Below are positions 48,921-61,388 of a stretch of 64,000 nt of DNA, piece after piece. The stretch comes from Chlamydomonas sphaeroides (taxonomy: Eukaryota > Chlorophyta > Chlorophyceae > Chlamydomonadales > Chlamydomonadaceae), in NCBI GenBank assembly GCA_001662425.1, contig BDDC01000024.1:27626-91625 (forward strand), in the 5' to 3' direction. Below the pieces are notes generated by a model. The model did not search any database, was not told the origin of the DNA, and was given only the letters and a program-made list of their open reading frames with translations. Numbering within the stretch: position 1 is the first letter of the stretch; each line of letters starts with the position of its first letter. The translations under genes and the position numbers were made by a program.

Positions 48921-49541
48921 ACCAGCGACGCAACTATGTACTTCTCCAAGCGCTCCACTGCCAACTGCCACTGCGACTAGACACACCTGAGGCGCGCTGC
49001 CCCTCATGCATGCACGCGCGCTGCAGCGCGGGACGAGCCTTTCCATTCATTCACACATTGACTTGATCCAGTCAGCTCTCTTCCGTGCAGCGTGCGTGTA
49101 GCTGCTGGGCAGTTCCTATTCTGCGCGACCAGTTGTTTCAGTGGTTTAAGGACGCGACGGTGACCTGTGTTAACTGTATGTCTCGGTCAGTTCCGGTTGG
49201 ACTTGATCTGTCGGACCAATGGTACTGTATTGTTTGCTGGATTGTGAGGGGACGCGATGCGATCGGCGCGCAGGGCGGACAGCAGCAGCATGGGCGGTGT
49301 CGCGCCATCGTGCTGTGGTGCTGCAGGGTGCTGCCCGCCAGGTGGCTGCCACAGCTGAGTCATTGCGGCCGCACGTGGCGGTGGGGCGTGGGTGGCACCG
49401 TCTTGCTCGTCCGATGCTTCCTACGTACGTACGGAGCTGTGCAGATATATAGTGCAGAGCGGGGTTGGGTGGGTGGTTGGGTGATGGGGCGTCACGGGAG
49501 TGTGCTGCCCGGCCATGAAAGGGCCGTGAGGGTGCGTGTCA

Positions 49542-49546
49542 TGTAA
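49542..49546 (+). terminator. Candidate polyadenylation signal TGTAA of copy 1
   Basis: TGTAA in CATGTAAGTGC about 620 bp beyond the stop codon of copy 1. Use is inferred. Confidence 0.3.
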
Positions 49547-49979
49547 GTGCGCAAGCAAGATATTGTGCAAGCCGTTGTGGCGCCCCGCATTCAACCTGTT
49601 TCGACTGGGGCAGAGCAAGATTGCTGCCACGCTGCTGGCAACACACAATACCTGCTGGCCGCCCAGCCTACCCAGCCGCTGCCATCTCCTCAGGTCTCAC
49701 CCGTTAGTCCTGTTAGCCCTGCTGTACTCCTATCCAGATTACGATAGCTCGCTCATAGGCCTCACAGACCTCCCGGGGCAGACCGTTTCCTTTCTGATAG
49801 GTATGGTATCCAGGGTCCCAGCGTCCAGGTCTTTGCGCAGGGCAGCGCGGGGCCCCTCCATCCCTCCTGCGCATGCTCCCGTGGACGGTCGGTAGGTGGT
49901 TACTGTTACTGTTACACCGCAAAGCGGAGGTCGCCGTTTCACAGCCAGGGGGGCCATCGGCAGATCAGGTCATCTCAGT

Positions 49980-50350
49980 GCACTAAGGCCCTCGGCTCCT
50001 CAGCGCTACGGTCCGCCTATTCCACACATCCCTCAGATACCGGGCCACATGGCTCGGATCAGCCTCTAGCATCGCGCGGCGCATGCCACGACGTGCAAGC
50101 TGGAGAGTAGGCTCGTGCTCAGCCCGCAGCTGCCTAAATATATGCGGGACACTCGCCGAACACATGTAACTCATCTTCAACGCTGTTAGCACACAACTCG
50201 CAAAGGCGTGCCTCCCGCGTTCTGCCACGGGGGCGGTTGGCCTCAAGGGTGGTGGTGGTCCCCGCCCGCCAATGGCACCATGCAGGCGACGGTTGCGCGG
50301 GGCTGGCGTGTCGGTGCTGCATGCACGCCGCTGCCCGGGCGGACACGCTG
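49980..50350 (-). mobile_element. Decayed 3' end of a non-LTR (LINE) retrotransposon
   Basis: Read leftwards, the frame around 50230-50135 gives ARLCELC, then EDELHVFGECPAY. This Cys-x2-Cys...His-x4-Cys arrangement is the zinc knuckle (zf-RVT type) found at the C-terminus of LINE reverse transcriptases. A stop follows at once; the adjacent frame continues with a plausible family tail (about 50140-49983: arginine-rich, HVARYLRDVWNRR) to its own stop. The coding sequence is therefore frameshifted and only the last 110 or so codons remain. No target-site duplication or poly-A tail was found. It sits between the two duplicated genes, on the opposite strand. Confidence 0.65.
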
Positions 50351-50970
50351 CACGCTGCATGAAAAGCTCGTTGTCGTAGGGCATGCTAGTAATGCACGTG
50401 GCTCAAGCTCCGTTATCATATGCATGTATGGCGGATTCGTGCGCGCGGCAGCAGGGGCAGGCTATCAAACGACAAACCCACCAGCCATCCAGCATAGCAG
50501 TAACCACACCAACTCGCCAGCTCACCCGAGTGCATACTACTGCAGAAACTTCGTTCTCGGTTTGCAAGGCGTGTGACTTAGACTACAGGCGGCGAAACTG
50601 AACCCCGCTGAGGTGCTGGCGGCGCGCGCGATCGGGAAAATATATATGGAGCAGCCAGTCGTCACGGTTTGGACGACTTCTGGGAAAGGCGCCACGAGTA
50701 GTGGTGCGGACGTCCGTCGCTCGCATCGCCTGTCTTATTTCTGCCAGCTACGGACGGACAGGCAGGCCAGCATGTGCAGATACAACTTGTGCTCGGAGTA
50801 GATGTTGCTTCGGTGGCGCTTTCGTGCCATGTATGCATACAAGTACGCGTGCGTGTATGCATATGTATCATGACGCGCAAGTGTGACGGTGTCCGTGTGC
50901 TCCGACAGGCGCCTTGGCAAGTGCTAAGACATATATATCGCGGTTATAATTGCCATCTACCAGCGTTTAT

Positions 50971-51260
50971 GGCACGCACAAAACGTCCGTCAATGTCGCG
51001 ACGCGCGCACGAGCGCGCGAAGCGGCTTCTTACTGTATGTATCTTCCAAAACTCGACTGCTCCTCAGGTGGACTTCCATTCGTGTGTAAAGAGATCCTCT
51101 GTTATATAAGATAGCATCAGGTGCGAGCGAGTTCACAACCGGTTTGAATGCGGTCATCGCCTTTGTCGTGATCGATTGCTGTCACCATTGTCGTGGCTCT
51201 TGGTTTCACGCTTCACACACATCTCCAGCGGCACTACACATCCACATTTCTACTTTACAA
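50971..51260 (+). promoter_or_regulatory. Upstream segment of paralogue 2, duplicated from 38418-38700
   Basis: Contains the same ordered blocks as the segment upstream of copy 1 (GGCACGCACAAAACGTCCGT, CTTACTGTATGTATCT, TTCACAACCGGTT, GCGGTCATCGCCTTTGTCGT). Spacing differs by small insertions. TATATA-like stretches lie just before it (50640 and 50935). Confidence 0.6.
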
Positions 51261-51598
51261 GGTGCTTGGTTTACTACGGCGCCGTTGCAACTGAGCCCCT
51301 GCCTACCTGCTGCGTTCCACAATTCAGCAGCGAAACCAAGTCGACGTCGCTTGCTCCAGAAACGTTGACCGGCAGTCGTGGACGCGCCCTAAACTCTTTG
51401 ACATATAATCAGGAGCTCTGTAAGCATGGCGATGTGCGCTGACCAAGGAGCAGTCGATGTGGATGGTCGCGTGAGCTAGTTGCGCCATGTAGGGCAACAC
51501 GGCGTACATGCTCGCTGGATAGATATTCAAGCCATTATCCATTTGCTTACGTGACCGGCCCGGTTGACCACACCCAAAACCTGCAGGCATTCGCAACA

Positions 51599-54500
51599 AT
51601 GGAGGACCCACCGCCGCCCGGCTCGCCTCGCACCGCTCCCGCTATCGGGACTTCGAGACTCGCATCCGGCACTGGTGTCAGCGCTCGGAACCTGGGAAGC
51701 CATGGGTCTGGGTGGATGCAGGATCCCGGTCTACCTGGTGACGGGCGCACCGGCATTACGTTCGGCCAGGGCAGCCGCCAGGGATCTCTGCGAGCCGTTG
51801 CAGAGTCGACGGGCGATGGCCTTGCAGGCGCGGAAGCTGGGACGGCCCGTGAGAAGTCTATCGGCACGGGCGCGGTCACAGGGGGTGAGCAAGTCGGCTT
51901 GATCGATCTGTGCCAAGCAAATGCCGCTTGTCTTGTGGCTGAATGTCCTTGCATATGCGCACCACCAAGCATAACGTGACATGCTCTGCCCTCGGTCGTG
52001 ACCATCGCCACTGCTGCAACCTCAGGCCTGTCGGTGAGACAGCAAGCCAAGGTTGCTCCGCTGCTGGCGGAGTTTGACACGAATGCGGACAAGAAGATTG
52101 ATGAGAAGGAGGTGTGGCAGCGTGCGGCTGAGTCTGTGTGTGTGCATGGGGCAGGATCCTGTTGCCCCGCAGCGTGCTGTGGTCCCCACACCACGTGGCC
52201 GGGCGTCCCAACATAACACATTGTGACCACGACCCGTGCCCACCTCGCTCCCGCCCCCGACCGCACAGCTTGCTCAGCTGGTGAGCAAGATGGTGAGCGA
52301 GCGCGAGGACAAGAAGCGGCTCAAGATTGCGCTNNNNNNNNNNNNNNNNNNNNNNNNNNNNNNNNNNNNNNNNNNNNNNNNNNNNNNNNNNNNNNNNNNN
52401 NNNNNNNNNNNNNNNNNNNNNNNNNNNNNNNNNNNNNNNNNNNNNNNNNNNNNNNNNNNNNNNNNNNNNNNNNNNNNNNNNNNNNNNNNNNNNNNNNNNN
52501 NNNNNNNNNNNNNNNNNNNNNNNNNNNNNNNNNNNNNNNNNNNNNNNNNNNNNNNNNNNNNNNNNNNNNNNNNNNNNNNNNNNNNNNNNNNNNNNNNNNN
52601 NNNNNNNNNNNNNNNNNNNNNNNNNNNNNNNNNNNNNNNNNNNNNNNNNNNNNNNNNNNNNNNNNNNNNNNNNNNNNNNNNNNNNNNNNNNNNNNNNNNN
52701 NNNNNNNNNNNNNNNNNNNNNNNNNNNNNNNNNNNNNNNNNNNNNNNNNNNNNNNNNNNNNNNNNNNNNNNNATGGTCACACGTATATAACGACTGACCA
52801 GCTACCATTAACCTGAAGTAGTTTACATGCAAGCGTTGATGTGCTCTTGCCTGCCGCTCACTCCCTGGCCGTTACATTGGCTCACAGGTCCGGGGCGACG
52901 TGCTGTACGTCAAGGGCAGCGATACAGAGGTGGTACGCACCGGCTCCAATGAAATGACCATTGTTGACGGGGCGCTGATAAACCGTCAAATTTTGACCGC
53001 CAACACCAACCTCTCCGCCAACGGATCCATCATTGGAGCACCCGAGGCTGTCATCCGCACAGCGTCGTACATCGGCACCCCTCAGGCCTTTCACAGCCAA
53101 GTGAATATTCTTGCGCTAATGGAGCTCAAGTACCTCTACGTGAGCAAGGTTTGGGGTCGCAGTATGCCAGCGTGCCAGCCAGGTTGCGGGTTCGGACATC
53201 GGCCATAGCAGGTTACCCAGTGTGTCACTACAAATGTCATGCGTCCTTTCTGCAACTGCATTCCGCCCCGGACCCACACAGATCACGGGCGCCGGCTCCA
53301 TCGAGGTGGCCCTGATGGTGCAGGGTGTGGCCCGTGTGCCCGACGAGGACAGCGTCCACGGCACCGTGGTGCACATCCTCACAGTCGCAGGTAGGGGTCG
53401 GCTGCAGGGTGCGTGCCGCGGCTTCCCCGCCGGCCTTCTGACAATGACTGTCGCTACTGTCGCCCACCCCGCGAAACCCCAGGCACCATCACCCTGGACG
53501 ATCGTGTCATCCGTTTTGAGGAGGGCATGGCGCCCGTCTTCGTGCGTGCTGGCTTCATCGTGTCTCGCACCGGCCGCAGCCTGTTAGGCATATACGACAT
53601 CCTGGTGAGGGGGTGAGGACCGGCAGTGGGAAAAGGCCATCCATGCATACAACCGCAGATAGAGCGACACGTCACATACAACGACATTGTCTCGCATCTG
53701 CTGCCCCATCCTTTCATTGTGCTGCCCTTCGCTGCCAACCCACATGGCCGCACCACATTCCCCTCGTGCCTTACAGGGCTTCTTTAACTTCATCAAGGTC
53801 GGTCGCTGTGCATGAAAGGGGGTCGACGGTGGCGTGCTTGCTTGTATCCCGGAGCTCTGGTGGCTGTGAGGCCCCCGCACCCTTGCTTGCATCACAGCAG
53901 GGTGCTGGTGACATCTTCCAACCCATACCTGGTCAGCCTGCTCCCCTCCCCCCCTCCGACCCTCCTGCCCTTCGCCATCCCCTTCACCAGGACCTGGAGA
54001 TCTTCAACCTGCCACCCAACCAGCCACGCCCGCAGCTGCCCTCGGCAAACTTCCGCATGAAGCTCAAGGTACGGGCGGGCAGGGAAGAGCCGGGAAGGAC
54101 ATGGTGGGACGTGAAGAGTGCCAGCGGGCCACCCCATGCAAGGGTGCGACACTTCTGCGACGTGCTGGGCCGCTCTCCCCTTCCCACACCCGCCCCCATA
54201 CCCCGCCCCCCACTGCAGGTGTATGAGCCGTGCGTCTTCCCCTTTGACCCGTCCAAGGACCGCTGCATCTACACCTCTGCCGACAGCGACCCCGGCGGCG
54301 CCGAGCTGCTCCCCGCCATGCCCAACCTGCCCCCCGCGCCGCCCTCACCCCGGCTGCCGTCCCTACCACCGCCCTCGCCTGCGCCGCCCGGGAGTGCCAG
54401 CAGTGGCCGCATGCAGCGCCGCCGCTTGCTGGCCACCCGCCCGCACCAGAGGCTGCTGCAGACCGTTGGCCAGAGTGAGTTTGGCCCGGACAGGCTGTCA

Positions 54501-57500
54501 GGAACAAACCACCTGGAAGGTCATCCAGCCGGGCCTCCACATCCCACTGCCTCAATGCCGACGAGTTTGCTGTTCCACATGTGCACGTGTCAGCTACAGG
54601 CAACGACTCGTTCTACCAGGACCTCGCTGGCGTTGAGGTGGTGGACGGGCAGCGCTACATGACGCAGTGAGCAGGGCCGGGGACGGGGCACGTCTGCGAG
54701 CCCACGCCTTTGCTCATGGCAATGTCCCTGGCTTGTGCAAACCCAGGCGGCCCTTCACTCACTTGCCCCTCACCCCTCATCCTATGTGCCCGCCCCCACC
54801 TCCCCGCATCACCTGCCCATGTCAGCTACGAGACGTCGCTGATGTGGCAGGGCATCGCCCGCACAGTGTACGAGTTTGCGCTGTTCCCTGGCTTCCGCAA
54901 GGTTGAGGTGGCGAGCCAGGCCGCCAACACAGTGCAGGCATGGCAGGAGAAGACGCTGCCGGATGGCGCCGTGTCCCAGGAGCACTACTTCTGCAACACG
55001 TTTCCACTGCCCGCGAGCAAGTTCGACAAGTTCAAGGACCTCAAGAACACCAGTGCCGTCAACTTCACGTTCGTGGGCTACACTGAGGTGTACGGCAAGT
55101 GAGCTGAGTGCGGGCCGGCAAGCAAAGTCGGGGTGGGTCGCGGCCGCTGCCACGTGTGCTACCATGTTCCTGGGGGGCCTTCTACGCGCGTTATCATTCT
55201 GCAGGCGCTAGGGCTACGAGACCCGCGCCTGTGCTGTGTGCGCGCGCAACGAGCGGCCCTGCTCCCACCGCACCACAGGTCGGCGCGCCACTTCAAGCTC
55301 ACCATCGCTCAGCCCCACTCGCCCAACACGACGGTGGCCAACACCCTCCCGCCGCCCTCAGCAAGCAGCCCTACCGGCGCGGTGAGTGACCCGGCCGCAC
55401 ACAGTTTCACTCGCTCGGCGAGGCCGCAACCCGGCCACGTACAGCCCTGCTCGTCTTGGCCGCAATCTAGATGGCATCGATTTAGCTTCGCGTGCGCTGA
55501 CCACACCGCCTCTTTGAGCTGACGGCAACCTGGACTCGCGCCGACCCAACCACAACCAGCCAAAGTGTGCTGACGCCGCTGCCCCATGCACAGCACTCGC
55601 CGCGCGCCAGGCATGTCCCTGCTGACTGAGCCGCTCCGCTCCAGCCGCTGTGCGCTTTCGTCCCCACGTCCTCCACAGGACATCCCGCTGCCAGCCAACC
55701 TGGAGGTGGACTACTTTGACAGCCGCAAGGACTACAGCCCACTGGGCTTCGAGCTGTACCACCCCGTGGCGGGTGAGTGACCCAGGGCGACCTGCCGCAG
55801 CTGGGCACACTTCGCAGCGTCCTTGAGATGAAATGTGTTACTTCATTATTTGTTGAAGTTGCAGAGGAGGGGTCGGGCGCAGGGGAGCCCTGGTCGGGCG
55901 TATGTCCCAGCCACCCCCGCTAGCTCGACTTCTGTTTCTTTGCTGATCCCCTTCCTTGCCCTCCGCCCACCTCGCCCCGTCACACAGGCCACATCCTGAT
56001 CCAGGTCACAGAGTTTGCCAACCTGACGGCCGCCGACATCACGCCCGGTCTCTTTGTGGCGCCAACGGCCGCCTCGGGCTGCTCCAACGACACCACCATC
56101 CCCCGCCTGAGCTCGCCCTTTACCGTGCCGCGCTACGCGGTTGAGACACAGCGTACGGAGCCCATGATCGGTGAGAGCTCGCGTTAAGGGTTGCAGCGTG
56201 CTCCAAACCCGCAACCTGCCGACCCTAGCTGGGTCCGGCGGTCCGACTAGCTACCGGTCTGCTTCAGGTTGGTGTTCCGCACTTCGATCGGTTCACTGCC
56301 CGGGGCTCCCGCCCCGCTCATGCTGCTGCTGCCGTGCACCTTCTCAGACTACAGCATCCCTGCCCACCGCCGTGCGGTGCTTGAGGCCGAGGCCGCCGAG
56401 CGTGCTGAGCTGTGGGAGCGCCTCGATCACCACAACGCTTCGGACGCCGACAGCTGGCCGGCCTGGGCGCTCAACATGTACGGCGCGGCCTCGGCTGTCG
56501 ACCTGCGCCAGCTTGTGTCCACCAGACAGCGCGACGGTTTTGGCTCCGTTCGCCGCAGCGTGCAGGCGGCAGACTGCAACAAGGTGATGAGCAGGGCGGG
56601 GAGACTGCAGCTCGGACGTGGGGAGGGTGGGGGATGTATTGTAATAGACACGGCGATGGTGGTGCTTTGTGCTCGGGACCAGGTGTTAAAGCGCCATGCC
56701 GCGCCGCTCCGCCCCTGCTGCATTGCACACCGCTCTCACATGCTGTTGCAGAACATCGTCACCAAGTCGTTCGAGAGCGCCTTTCTGCCGTGCCAGATGG
56801 AGCTGCAGTGGATTAACAAGGCCTACTTCGCAGGGTCGGCCAGCTGCGAGGGCAGCTTCGCGGCCTTCCCCAACCTGGGCATGAAGGGCTCAGCCTCTGT
56901 CAACACATGCACCAAGGAGGTGGGCCACCTGCGACCTGCACCCTGCTGCTGGCTGCTGCCACGCCGCTGCTGCCGAGCCGCTGCTGCCAAGCATCGGTGC
57001 CTTAAAAGCAGCCTCTGCACGTCACACCATCCAGCATGCCGGCGCCACACACTTGCAATATGTTTGTGCATGATCTCTGTGATGTATGCCTGGTGTATGT
57101 GGCCTGAGGCAGGGGTACCACAATGCTGGTGCTACGCAAAGACATGTTGACATATATATGCGGCCCTGGCTGTGCCTGCCTCGCCCACCCTCTTCATGCA
57201 CGACTGCAGGTCGTGGGCTGCGTGGGCATGGGTGTCAAGCTGCTGCCTTACCTGGACAAGTCGCCCATCGTCAAGAAGGCGCTTCAGGCCATCGGTGCGG
57301 ACGAGCTGGACTTCCTCCAGGTGGGCTAGCTGGGCTGCCCGACTACGTACTGGGCTGCGCTTTAATACTATGCGTTCCTGGCTGTGATCTGCCAACCTCT
57401 ACGCCATGCTGCACTCATCCTGCAGGTTTGCGGTGGCTACAACTGGGGGTGAGTGGGTGGCAGTAGGTCAAGCTAGCAGGAGAAGCCGGGGGGGGGTGAG

Positions 57501-60049
57501 AGCAGCACGGTGTCGCATGTCTCTTCTCTTTCCCCTTCTGCGCCAATCCGCTGCAACCACTACGCAGGGACATGGAGGGCTTCGTGACCGGCATCATCAC
57601 GCCGTCGGTGTTGGTGCTGAAGGCCGAGCTGGCGGGCACGGTCAAGTTCTCGTCCTGCTGCATTGTGAGGTCGTTGGCGCACTAGATACTTGGGCCGGGT
57701 GGCTTGCGTGTTCCAGCTATATCTGGCTGGCGCACATGCACTACATGCATATATGTATACACGACGGAGGGCGCCGGAGGAGGGCGTGGCTGCTGCCGCG
57801 CTGAATGAGGTGTCCACGTTTCGAGTGCTTGACATTGCGTTGGTGCCCTGCTGCGTGCAGTGGCTGGACGAGGTCTACGTCGAGGGCTTTGCAGGCATCT
57901 CCGTGGGATCGTACGATCTGTCGTCCAGCATCGGCAAATGGGACATGGTGGAGAACCCTGTGTGAGTCTGGTGATGTTGGGCTCTTACATATGAACCGTG
58001 GCACGCACGGTGGCTGCATGCACCTGAAAGGCGGGCATGCTGTTGGGCGCGCGGGTGCTGCGCCATACGCTGCCGAGTCAACACGCTACCCTCAGGTACT
58101 TCAAGGGTGACCCCACGGCGGCCCAGCGCAACCGAGACCCCATCAGTAAGCCCGCGGCTCCAGCTCCAGCTCTGCGTGCGCATGCATGTGCGCCACCCGC
58201 CCTCTGCGTCCTCTGCACCGCTCCTCTGGTCATCATGCCGCCTCGCGCCTTGTTGCAAGGCCGCTTCCAGCAAGCAACCGTGCGTGCCCAGCTTCCCCTG
58301 CCCTCACTGTCTTCGCCCTCACAGTCACAAACCTTGCCTCAAAGTCCGCGTACACCGTGTCGGAGGGCAGCTGGTGAGCACAGCCCCCCCCGCGCCTTAC
58401 TTACTGTGCTTTTAGATTTTTACGCGGCAGCCCATACCTGTTCTCTCACTCCGGGTTGTCATCGCATCTGTACGCATTGCCTGGCCTGCTCTATTCTCCA
58501 GGGGTATCTGGAAGGAAATTCAGTACTGCCACCAGCGCGACACCACCAGGGAGGGCTACAGCAAGGCACTGCCCATCCGGGGATTCGAATTGCGCGTTGA
58601 GAAGGACGTGGGCAGGTGCGTGAATTGCTTTGGGCGACCCTCTGGGAACACACTGTGGCAGTCTCTTCAACTTGCCAGGGCTGTAGCCACATGCTGCTCA
58701 CACTCTGGCGCCTCGATCCGCTCACAGTGAGGCCGATGACACCGCTCTAAACGGCCTGCGCGTGATGTGCAACAACAACGAGAGGGTAGGCTGCTCTTCC
58801 CTGCTGCGCACACATGGGCTTCTTATGCAGAACGTGAAGCGTGCCCACTTTGACTGGGTTCCTGCTTCCTGCTTTTCCGTTTTTCCTTGCTCGGTTTCGG
58901 TTTCTTTATCCTTTTGTAATCTCTCTCTCTCTCTCACTTGCAGGCCTCTGGCCTCGACAGGGCCTACCATAGCCGCAGCAATTCAATACACAGCCCTGCA
59001 ACACCCCTCCCTCGTCCCCGCCACCCCGCTGCCCCACGAATAGGTTGAGGTCGAGGAGGGCCTATGGGGCGACTGGCGCGGCATGTGAGCCGCACTGCTG
59101 GGCTGGCACTGCTACGGGACAGCAGGGTCGTCGTTCCGCGCCCCCATCATACGACAGCCGGTCCCGCTCGCTGCGTGTGACGTGTCGCAGGACGTTGTGC
59201 CCAAGCGGCACGTACATCACTGCGGCGCAGTTCAAGCAGGAGGCCAACCAGGGTGACAAGGGCGACGACACGGCCGGCAACGCGTGGGTATGGGTGGGGC
59301 GGGCAGCGGGTATGCTTGCAAAAGAGCTACATGGCCATGGCTACATGCATGCGCCTGACATTTATCGCCTGGCCTCGCATCTGGCGTCGCAGGATTCGTT
59401 TCAAGTGCAGCGGGGGACAGGAGATCCGGTCCAACTTCGAGCAGAAGTGGGGCGTGTAAGTGGGGTCCACGGTTGCTGGTAATGCTCGTGCGTGTCACGG
59501 AACCGTTGGGTGGGACACTGGATAAGCGTGTGGGATGTGCGTCAGGGTTACGTACCTGGACTCCTGTGAGGCTGTGCGCGCTCTGCCATTCGCCGCGCAG
59601 GTGGTCGGCATGGACAACCTGCCCTTCGAAGCAATACATCTGCGGTCTCCAGGTGCGATCCAGCAAAGCGCTGCTGCATCTTGAGCCTCGTTGTGTTGCC
59701 AAGCAGCTGTAGCAGCTGCACAGTGAGGCTGCCCCTGGCCGGGGAGCCACATGCATGCTTTCTGCCCCTGCCTGGATGATATGACCTGCCCTGCCTGCAC
59801 CTTGCAGGTCCGCTTCGAGGAGGAGCTGGGCACCGACAGGGACGACACGGTACGGAGCTTGCCATTGTGGCTTGATTGGCGCAGGGGACACTGCTGGCTT
59901 CATTGGCATGGCAACGTCCCATGCATGGCATGGCTAATTCTGCGCTTCCGTGCACGTTGTGCCCTTGTCGTCTCAGTGACATGGCACCCCGCCTGCCCGC
60001 CCGCCCTCAGGCTATGAACGGCCTCAGGTTCTACTGCTGCAACCTGTAA
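51599..60049 (+). CDS. Single-pass membrane protein with EF-hand, large ectodomain and C-terminal VMO-I domain, copy 2
   Basis: Thirty exons: 51599-51884, 52026-52111, 52269 into the gap, 52888-53139, 53282-53390, 53483-53604, 53777-53797, 53991-54068, 54219-54474, 54600-54666, 54826-55098, 55279-55381, 55679-55772, 55988-56170, 56348-56583, 56752-56919, 57210-57320, 57426-57448, 57568-57664, 57861-57961, 58096-58145, 58325-58373, 58502-58615, 58728-58785, 59044-59084, 59191-59283, 59393-59455, 59601-59652, 59808-59849, 60011-60049. Same order as copy 1: SPRTAPAIGTSRLASGTG N-terminus, EF-hand loop DTNADKKIDEKE, start of the basic pre-membrane segment (the membrane helix itself falls in the gap), ectodomain, Pro-rich linker PPAPPSPRLPSLPPPSP, Cys-rich region, and three VMO-I repeats ending NGLRFYCCNL. 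It lacks two introns that copy 1 has. All donors seen are GT. Apart from the gap it looks intact and functional. Confidence 0.85.
52334..52772. other. 439-bp assembly gap hiding the membrane helix exon of copy 2
   Basis: N from 52334 to 52772. The flanks are AAGATTGCGCT (start of the helix, identical to copy 1) on the left and intron sequence ahead of exon 4 on the right. By comparison with copy 1, the end of exon 3 and its donor are missing. Confidence 0.95.
58502..60049 (+). other. VMO-I type beta-prism domain of copy 2 (three repeats)
   Basis: Exons 23-30 encode the same triple pattern as copy 1: YCHQRD..RGFELRVE..ADDTALNGLRVMC; LCPSGTYITAAQFK..DDTAGNAIRFKC; TCPSKQYICGLQVRF..RDDTAMNGLRFYC. 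Each repeat is framed by a WxxW-type start (WGDWRG, WSAWTT). The three-fold repeat supports a complete beta-prism. Confidence 0.85.
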
Positions 60050-61388
60050 ATGGCATGCTAGCCAAGCAAGCAAGGCTGGACGACACCTACCTACTGTGCA
60101 CCTCGTAACCAAAGACCACGACACAAACACAGCAAAACAACGCGATGCTTGCCTCAGTGTGGCTGCTCTGCGTGCGTGTATTCATCCATCAATCCAACAT
60201 CGTGGCGGCGAGCCAACATCGTGGCGGCAAGCGAAACCCATGGACCGTTGTGCTTTGCTGTACCGTATTCAACGTGGGACGGTTGCTTGCTGAAGGACGT
60301 ACGTTCAGACCTGGGCGCGTGTTATCCCTTTATTTGATGTTCTCGCACACCTTGATGCTGCGGAGCACCGTGTTGGAGCGTGACGCGGATGCGTGTCAGT
60401 CGACTGTGATTGTGATACAGTGATCTGCCTTGCAGCGCAGCAAGTACCCAATCTTATTCATGTTGCCGCTGGCATACGTAATAACGTTCCTGTCTATCTC
60501 TACTGGCCCCTTTACTAGCTTTGTTTGTGGTATGTACGTCCGTGTTATCTTGTCAATCTTGACATGCTCCAGAGCGAGCCGCCCTCCCCTTCCATAGCTC
60601 CATTACGTGAGCTCAGGCGAACCATATCTCTTATGTTCTGACGCCCTGCTTTATGTCCTCCGTCTGTGACGTGTGTCAGAGCTCAGGTGCGGGACACCGT
60701 ATTGTACTGCTGCCCCTAATGTAATACGGTGCTTGTCCGTTGGTGCTTGTCCGTTGGCTGGTGCTTTCCGTTGTTTGGCGGACCGGCCCTAGAGGCACAA
60801 CCCCATGAAACGTGGGCCCAGCTAGCACAGGCGACTTGCTTGCATGCAGCATGGCCGGTGCTTATGTGCTCGATCTGCAGCTGCTGCATGCCGGCTGGAT
60901 CGGCAAGGCTAGTGTTCGCACAGCGGCAGCTTGCGTGGCAACAGCGGCAAGAAGCAGAGCAGCACCACCTGCCTGTTGCCACGCTGCGCAGCTCAACAGT
61001 GCCAGCTGCTGGTCGATCGAGGAAGTGCTGAAGGTCACGCGCGCCACAGGTCGCATACAACCAGGCGAGCCCCTCGACTACTACCTCGATCGATCACGAC
61101 CACGACCGATCTCCCCTTACTCCCCTGCGTCCAATCAGCCGAAATGCCGTCAACGTGCTCGGCGTCAGAGAGTAGTGACCTTCGGAGGACCCAACGATGG
61201 GGGTGTTCCCGCCGGTCGTGTGAGTGTGAAGGCACTTCTCATCATTAATTATTTTAGTAAGGACAACAATAAACGATTACCATGGTTTTGCGCACCGCCG
61301 CATTTATAAATTCATATACATACTATTCGCTTAGATGCGATATGCAATCGTGTGAAGCAGGCGCAGCGGATAGAGCCGCGGCGGCGGA
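60050..61388. other. Intergenic region before the lectin-like gene
   Basis: About 1.34 kb. It includes a 19-bp direct repeat (CAACATCGTGGCGGCGAGC, near 60198-60235) and AT-richer stretches around 60480-60560 and 61235-61330 suited to a promoter. An open frame at 60812-61309 could supply upstream exons of the lectin-like gene but shows no family resemblance. Confidence 0.45.

Larger units (their letters stand above)
48921..51598. other. Intergenic region between the two paralogues
   Basis: About 2.7 kb. It holds a TGTAA motif (49542-49546), a LINE remnant on the minus strand (49980-50350), an AT-richer stretch (about 50630-51150), and the duplicated upstream segment of copy 2 (50971-51260). 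No intact gene is seen. Confidence 0.6.
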
